In this document: one piece after another, positions 57,533 through 64,000 of the stretch | Numbering within the stretch: the stretch's first letter is position 1 | How the letters are laid out: each line of letters begins with the position of its first letter | Assembly (NCBI GenBank): GCA_024704765.1 | Contig: JAKMXF010000332.1 | Span: 142,197-206,196, forward strand | DNA from: Oopsacas minuta | Lineage: Eukaryota > Porifera > Hexactinellida > Lyssacinosida > Leucopsacidae | Length of the DNA: 64,000 nt | Direction of reading: 5' to 3' | Made by a program: the position numbers and the translations under genes | The notes under the pieces: generated by a model | What the model was told of the DNA's origin: nothing | The model's input: only the letters and a program-made list of their open reading frames with translations | The model's database searches: none

Positions 57533-60500
57533 GAAGTCTATTCCAGGAAGTGAGATTAAGTACGTAGAACGTCTAATATATTACAAGATATGCAGTTGTT
57601 TCTTACATTAAGAAGTCTGATGGTTGTCAATCTTGTCAAGGCTTTAAACTTAATGTGGTGAAATGTGTGAATATTTTATTTGAAACATTTATTCAATTTG
57701 ACAAGTGTGAGTCCCTAAGCAAAGAATTATATACTGCATGACCTCGAAGCTTGTTGGCATATATATATATATATGAGCCTTCATGTAGATAAATACAGTG
57801 ATATGTCAAAGATTGGTGTTATTTGGTGTCTGGAATTGGGATATATTGAGAAATTATGCTAAACATGGTCAAATATCATCTTGTCGAAGAGGGTTCACAA
57901 TTATAATGTCATGGTATTAAACAGAGATAACATTATCTAAAGAATCATTTTCGATTACAGTATTCAAATATTAATACATGCCTGACTGACGGGTGGAGAT
58001 AGTGAGATAACGAAGAGCCAGACAAGATAGTGGATCCTCCAAAAGCGAGGGACCAAATCTTACGGGACCAACATTCCGGCTTCCGGTACACTGTAAATGA
58101 ATTATTTATCAATATTATCTTCATATATACATATATACATATATAGTACTATGTTAAGCAGAATGGATTGTGTTTCTACTCTTAATGTATTAGAAGCAAG
58201 TATCCCTTTCTACCGCTGCGCGGCTCGCGAAGATTTCAAGTTCACGGCTGGCGCACCTCTGGTGCTCTTGTATTCATATTAAGACAACGGGTCATTCAAA
58301 AGTTATGTACGCAAATTCCATAAATATTGATACCTCATCTTTGTGTCACACTTTGGATCGTAAATAATACAAAAGAATGGGGCTGTCAGACTTAACATAC
58401 AACCAATGGGGTGGCCCCATATAGCGTTACATTCCGTTTGAACAACCCATATTATACATAATATAGATATGCAGAACATATATAGCATTAAAACAACTTA
58501 CATCATGTGAAAGTGAACAATAATTACTTGTTATTCACGTTTTACCTTTGGCAATTTTCGCTATTTTGACCCCCTTACTAATTGAAATATTAGATAATGG
58601 CATGTGTATTCAGTAACATTTCAAGTAATTAGCGCGAAAAATAACTTAAAAATCTAGTTTTCGATATATTTATGCCTAATTGTAAAAATTAGGTGAGTTT
58701 AATTGGTCAAATAGAAACAATAATACACATAGTTACATATTCATAGCATTGGAATTTCAATTAAATCACAATAATATATTCATTGAGTATGTACATATTA
58801 TGAACAATATAGTGGTGGGTACATTCGATAAATATTGTGTAATTTTCAATTAACAAACCATAGCTACATGTCTAAAAACAGAAATTTAAAAGATTTTGCA
58901 CAATTGGAATTATTGAGTAATTTTTGCACCCTAAATGAACTGGGTTAGAAACAAACTCATAATATGGCAATATTAGAACTATTGGTAAACCCTCGAATCT
59001 GAAAGGGCGATGCATTTTGACGCCAATCTCAGAGAGGTTTTGAGATATCGCTTATATTTTAGATATTGTTCATAGATTCATCACATTTGAAATTTGTAGT
59101 TCTTACCAGTTCTTCAATCAATTCGGGACAAAAAGAATCATTCAATAAATTGTATGTATTATAATTTGGCAATGATATTTGGGTTGTGAGGTTGATCATT
59201 AAAATAGAACAAATGTTGCATTAGATCTCTTTAAAATAGCGTTGAATGGCATTATAACAATTATTTGAAATTTTGAGTCCGGGGTAATTACCATCCATAG
59301 TCCAGAATTTAAATAGGGTGCCATTGCCTTAGTGTATAGAATGTAATGATCCAGCTTTTGACTCCTATGAATACTTCATTACATCAATAGGATATTCTAT
59401 TTATATTATGACATTTTCTGTTTAGAGATTCAATATATAGGCTCTCATGAAGTCCAATACCAAGAAATATTTTTGCATGTTTACATTATTTCATATTTCA
59501 ACGTATGTCCTATGTATCCTTGTTCCATGAATGAAAACGAAAATTACAAAAAATTCTAGAGCAAACACCCTGAAATAATTCTCCTAAATTTCCTCCGCCG
59601 CTAGGAAAATGTTACCTTTTTGAACAGTCATAATGAATTAGCGTTTGAATAAAAGCATGAAATATGGTTCAATTACAATCTTGTATATTGTTGAGCAGTG
59701 GCTAATTGTGTTATTCCATATATACTGAACCAAACTACTGTTTAGCAAAATGTTGATCGATTGTGATTAATGAATAATCCATCTTCAAAAGAATCCACAT
59801 TCATTGAATGTACAGTCTTAGTGGATCAAGACATCACAGAAATGTCTTTATACATGTATTCGGCTATGCCGCTAAGTTTTCTTACCTAAGGGATGTTTTA
59901 TGAGGTTTGAGAAAATCCAAAAATTGGGATGACATAGGTCAGGCATGGACAACTATATTATACAGCTAGATAAGTGATGTATTTGCTAATTTCTTTATCA
60001 AGCAATTGTTCTTATCAAATTACTCGTAAATTTAAGTATCTATTATCATGGTATCAACAAGAATTAGGTCTCAAAGCATGTGGAAACATCTAGAATTGAT
60101 TTCTAACCCGATATAACCACAATAACGCAATCAAATATTTATGTACCTCTTATAATACTTTCTATAAACTAAATTCTGAACTAAAAGTAAGTACTATTAT
60201 AATTTTTGATATAATCGTAACAAGAAACAAGAATTGCCATTATACTAAGGTAAACAATTAGTTTTTCTGACGCTTTTCAATTTAACATCCGTAACATGGT
60301 CCTCACGGTGGGTTCCATTAATCTGCTTCCACAAATTGTAAAAAAAATTATTGGAAAGGATCTTGTTCACAAGTTCTATTGATTGAATAAATTTTCAGAG
60401 CAAACATATCAAGTATCCAATCAGTTGTTGCAAGATTCAGCAATTGTTGAGGTATTGTTTTCCAAGCATAGCCAGAATTTCGAATGTGTCTTTCTGAAAC

Positions 60501-60795
60501 AGCAAACAAGCAAGTCGCACATGCCACATAACGGTGTAAAGATGTTTGGGAAGAATTGAACTACACTGATTTTGATAGGGATAATTCTCAGACTCTATTG
60601 TTATATTGCTTCGATATTAGTTGGATAATTGAATTTGTGCATACATTTCAGTTTCGCGTAAAAGAATCATATTCATTTTCATAGAAATTAGATCCATTTT
60701 GGGATGTCTGCTAAACGCACTGCTCCCATCTGTGGTGACAGCCAACAAAACATGTAAATTATCAGGATTTCACTGCTTCTTCGCAGCACCAACAT
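57533..60795. other. No gene recognised
   Basis: About 3.3 kb, AT-rich. It has a short (TA)n tract at 57759-57774. The frame at 58097-58282 is partly (TA/CA)-rich and lacks motifs. Near 59321 a short stretch resembles 26602. Confidence 0.45.
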
Positions 60796-62160
60796 TTGTC
60801 TAAGGTTTCAAGAATCGAACATGATGGGTCATCAAATGGAATTATTGAAATACACAGAGAAAATCAATGTGAACAAGGTGAATCAATGATTCTATCTCTC
60901 GGATCTTTTCCCAAACACATTGATGGTTGGATAGCAGATAGAAAGAAGCAAAACAGAATTAAAATGAATGTTTTCACTCTGAGCCCGAACGATGGTGTAT
61001 ACAGCTTGAGGTGTCGCGATCATGATAGAAAAGGCACAGGAAATACTGCTGACAACTATGGTCGCAACCTGCAGTTCCAACCAAGGGGTACATGTTTGTT
61101 GATCACCTCAAATCTGCAAAACATGAAAACGTAATCAAAATTGAGCGGTTAAAACGTTCCTCTGCAACCTATGAGCAATATAAAGATCGTATGCTTAACA
61201 AGGAGCGTACAGTGGCACAACGCATCATACTATATCAGCATATACATATATTGGTTACTAAAGTAGGAAATCGCCAATTGTATATTTCCATCGCTTCAAC
61301 AGCTAATTGACCAAATTAGAAACAATGAACAACGCGATTTTCTCCACACAAGTTCATATAGCACAAGCGAAATGCTCATCCTAATCAGAGTCAATCTATG
61401 CGACGAAGTGGTGTCTAATCTTAAATAATTCCGATATTGAGTAACGATGGTAGATAAAACGAATGATATCGCACACTAAAACAGTAAATCACGTTCGTTC
61501 AGTATGTAAACCGAGGAAAAGTGGTAAACAAATTCATGGATATCCGTCCTATTGACGCCGCTGGTGCTACAGCCACATATCTCATTAAATATTGGGAGGC
61601 AAAGATCAATGATTATGGCCTGGAAGTCTCAAAACACACAGGTATTAGGTGCGATAGGGCGGCTGCAATAATTCGTCATACAATTCATTAGTGGAAAAGT
61701 AAAAGAAGTTGCTCGTGCTACCATAGTTGTCTATTGCTGTGCTCATGGACTAGCTCTTGACTGTACAAATACAGTTAGCTCTCTATGAAGATCAGATAAT
61801 ACGAAATAGCTTCAGCAGTGGAAACATTTAGCAGTTCCTCCACTGGAACCTTAAAAGCTGGCTAAGTACAGAAAATTGTCGGAAATTAAGGGCTGAGGCT
61901 ATCCAAAGCATGTAAAACTCGATGGCTATCTTATGACGCTGCCATTACAGCTGTGATATCTGAAATATCTGCTTGTTGAATGGCACTTTACTATTTTGCA
62001 ATCGAAAAGAACGATGCCACCGCCCATGGCATCTTCCATATTAAACGCAAAAGAATTGTAAATTCATATTACGTTTAATATGGATGTTTGTATTTGCTAG
62101 AAACGGCAGTGAAAAGCCTCAAGAAGCTTTGGATGATATTTTAAAGCGGAGGCTGAATTT
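60796..62160 (+). pseudogene. hAT transposase remnant, ZNF862-like
   Basis: Degenerate blocks in the right order: 'SFPKHIDGWIADRKKQNR' and 'MNVFTLSPNDGVYSLRCRDH' (finger region, from 60796), 'MFVDHLKSAKHENVIKIERL' (61092, frame change; H-x3-H end of a BED/TTF-like finger), 'FMDIRPIDAAGATATYLIKY' (~61537), 'GIRCDRAAAI' (decayed GxDGAxxM), 'CCAHGLALDCTNTV' (the HC.AH.L.L block) and 'TRWLSYDAAITAVISEISA' (~61919). The C-terminal dimerisation motif was not found. Many stops. The ends of the element were not identified. Confidence 0.65.
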
Positions 62161-62328
62161 GTCCACACATTACATCAGAATTGGGGTAGAATGCTGTAGC
62201 AACAGGTAAAAAATTAAATAAATCCCTCAATATACCTAACAAATAAAGTATTGACAAGTATGTCAACGGCAAGTAATCACAACCATAATATCAAAATGCA
62301 ATTAATTTGTATGTATCTACATATGTTG

Positions 62329-62400
62329 CAGTATAGAAGCGAGTTTGGCATGATTGTAATCAAACCAACTACTTGGTGTAATTGCGAGTTTCATTTCCTA
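62329..62400 (+). repeat. Solo arm of the TGTTGCA-ended non-autonomous family
   Basis: 'tgttgcagtatagaagcgag' followed by 'tttggcatgattgtaatcaa', 'ccaactacttggtgtaattg' and 'cgagttt' matches the arms of the element at 27041-27660. No matching inverted arm was found downstream, so this is a remnant. Confidence 0.7.
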
Positions 62401-62411
62401 CTATACAGTTA

Positions 62412-62904
62412 AGTATGTAATCCTTAGCGCTTATTTGAGTATTTGGAAAGTGCTAGTTTCATATTTAGATCCCAATTCTAATAGTTAAAACATATTGAAT
62501 GTTAATTACCGTTTTGAACAAAACCATGTAAATACAGATATCGATTTCTTGAGTAATATTTTAGTTGTAAATATCAATTCTACAATATGATTATCCTCAT
62601 ACTACTCTTGATATTGCCATTTTTCTAATACACAGTGAATTGAGTGCATGTTTCCAATTCAAATTTCGAGGAGAAGGTTCATCTTGATTCAGGTTGAATC
62701 TTAGTGATTTACAATTCATATTTCGATCTTGGGTATAATATTGGAAAGGTGTTGAACAATTTTTCATCTGGGAGTTTATCTTGAAAAAAATATTATGTCT
62801 CAGCACTGACTCTTGCTGCAAAGACTTCCATCATTCTCTCCATAGTAAATACAATAAAAGGAACTCTCGTATATTTCTCAAGTTATTGATGCATTCATAT
62901 AAAT
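62412..62904. other. No gene recognised
   Basis: AT-rich. The 74-codon minus-strand frame at 62597-62821 has no recognisable motif. Confidence 0.45.
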
Positions 62905-64000
62905 CAGTGGTTCCCAACCTTTTCTGGGTGCTACCCCATTTCAGAAACCAGCATTAGAGCGCGGCCCCTCAAAAAACGAAGGCATGTCTGTTACTATAAT
63001 ACGTACTCCATTAACATTCATTTCAACGAATTATTGATAATGCCACCCTAAGCAAGATTGGTATCATATGATCAATGTGATGGTTGAACCTGTTTTCCAG
63101 CAACCAGTTTTCCAATGCAGGGCTCGGTGGATGATAATGCAACAATCATGTCCTTTTCTATTTCAAGCCGAATCCGGTGCTTCGTTTTCATCACTACCAT
63201 TGTAGAGAACGACTGTTCTCATAAGTAGGTCGAAGGGTACGACATTAGGAGCCACATTACCCTCTCCGATAGACCTGGGTATGATTGGAACATTTTCACC
63301 AGAAACTGTGCAAAGATTCGGACTGAAATAATGCTTTCTCTCCGGAATCCTGCTTCTGCCTTACGAGCTCCTCTTCAGTGGTATCTTCGTCAGTGATGGC
63401 GTCTAATGGCGCAGTGAAAGGTTATCTAGCTACAGTGAATAACTGGACGTCGAGCTCGAGAAAGTAATTTCCAAATTGACTAATCAGTGAGTGATTAGTT
63501 CAGGAATTTCGTGAGAAAGAGGCTCGATTTAGATCTTTTCGGATTCTTCCATGAGTACAGAGAGGCGTGGAAAGAATACAAAACGGCTGCGATTCATATC
63601 ATCTTTTAACAAAGCCAGTGTTGCAAGAAACCCTTTTATTTTGTCATGGAAGAGCATCAGGTTCGTGTCTTTGCCTTGAAGTGTACAATTCAGCACATAG
63701 ATAAGTTCAAAAATGTCACTCAAATAGCACAACTTAGCAAGCCAGTTACTGGACTCGAGCATTATCACCCATTCATTCTTGATTTGTGTGCGTAAAACTC
63801 TTTTAACTCTTGACTTAGCTCGTGAACAAGCAGAATAACATTCCCTGAGAATGCCATCGTACTTGAGTGTAGAAGAGTAAGTTCATGTGGTCAGCGTCCA
63901 TTTAATCACAGAATAATTTGAATATCCTCGTGTTTAGAGTACTGGATTTGATGTGATTTACGATTTTGATCACCAGAGAAAAAAAGTTCACCAGGCTTTC
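62905..64000 (-). mobile_element. hAT element (ZBED5-like), one end only, truncated by the window edge
   Basis: 'cagtggttcccaaccttttc' is a classic hAT terminus, followed by 'gcggcccctc'. The transposase reads toward it from the right on the minus strand. The other terminus lies beyond 64000. The expected duplication would be ATATAAAT (62897-62904). Confidence 0.85.
63090..64000 (-). pseudogene. hAT transposase, ZBED5-like, C-terminal part, frameshifted
   Basis: A 79-codon frame (63768-63529) has 'SNWLAKLCYLSDIFELIYVL' and 'NCTLQGKDTNLMLFHDKIKG', the conserved block of ZBED5/SCAND3-type hAT proteins. Further frames give 'ELITHLVNLEITFSS' and, near 63200, 'STYLCEQSFSTMVVMKTKHR' read with one stop: the C-terminal dimerisation block. 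'EKDMIVALSSTEP' follows. The N-terminus lies outside the window. Several stops and shifts show that it is dead. Confidence 0.8.

Noticed and set aside
57759-57774. (TA)n microsatellite
   Set aside because: Too short to be informative in AT-rich DNA.
58097-58282. 61-codon open frame
   Set aside because: Its first half is an AT/CA-rich simple repeat and no motif is present.
59941-59960. 'aggcatggacaac' as a hAT terminus for the remnant at 60796
   Set aside because: Resembles a hAT end, but no inverted partner was found on the other side.
1-64000. CRISPR arrays, prokaryotic operons, tRNA and rRNA genes, retroviral or LTR elements
   Set aside because: No regularly spaced short repeats, no tRNA-like clover-leaf consensus, no rRNA signatures and no reverse transcriptase motif were seen. 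The only integrase-like material is the C-terminal part in the Ginger-like element.

Overview
This is an AT-rich stretch of eukaryotic nuclear DNA that is almost entirely transposon. I see no bacterial-style operons, Shine-Dalgarno sites, rRNA, tRNA or CRISPR array. The repertoire is Tc1/mariner elements (DD34D mariners, a DD34E Tc1 and many DD37D maT-like copies), hAT elements of ZNF862, ZMYM1, GTF2IRD2 and ZBED5 type, Merlin (IS1595-like) and a Ginger-like element. Together with exon-sized fragments bounded by GT..AG this suggests an arthropod. A caligid copepod (sea louse) would fit, but that is inference and the species cannot be read from the window.

Layout. 1-620 is a diverged ~172 bp tandem repeat abutting a possible host exon (613-804, minus). 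1138-1712 is an inverted-repeat element. 2076-5620 is a Merlin element with ~400 bp terminal inverted repeats. 5800-10285 is a second Merlin region, interrupted by a 1.3 kb DD37D element. 10315-11616 is a mariner. 15077-17776 is a ZNF862-like hAT. 19692-20281 (minus) is the best host-gene candidate: the last exon of an Rnl2-type RNA ligase. 24727-26022 is a mariner and 27041-27660 a 620 bp non-autonomous element with a TTGA target duplication. 28204-40948 is a dense nest: two inverted, near-identical DD37D copies flank a Tc1 with the only intact transposase of the window (31077-32057) and a GTF2IRD2-like hAT (32601-37113) that itself received a 901 bp foldback element and a mariner. 41-45 kb holds two related mariner remnants in inverted orientation and a small foldback element. 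46388-49907 holds two more DD37D elements. 50614-53347 is a ZMYM1-like hAT with a perfect 8 bp target duplication. 53973-57530 is a DD37D element split by a 2251 bp Ginger-like transposon (54124-56374; TGT..ACA ends, 4 bp target duplication GCAC). 60796-62160 and 62905-64000 are further hAT pieces, the last running off the window.

The genes do not form a pathway. They show successive transposition: most transposases carry stops and frameshifts, and some broken copies share the same lesions at different TA sites, which suggests mobilisation in trans. The least ordinary objects are the Ginger-like derivative (integrase core missing, apparent splice sites retained, an unknown ORF and an array of subterminal motifs), the related TGTTGCA-ended non-autonomous family, and the homogenised inverted DD37D pair.
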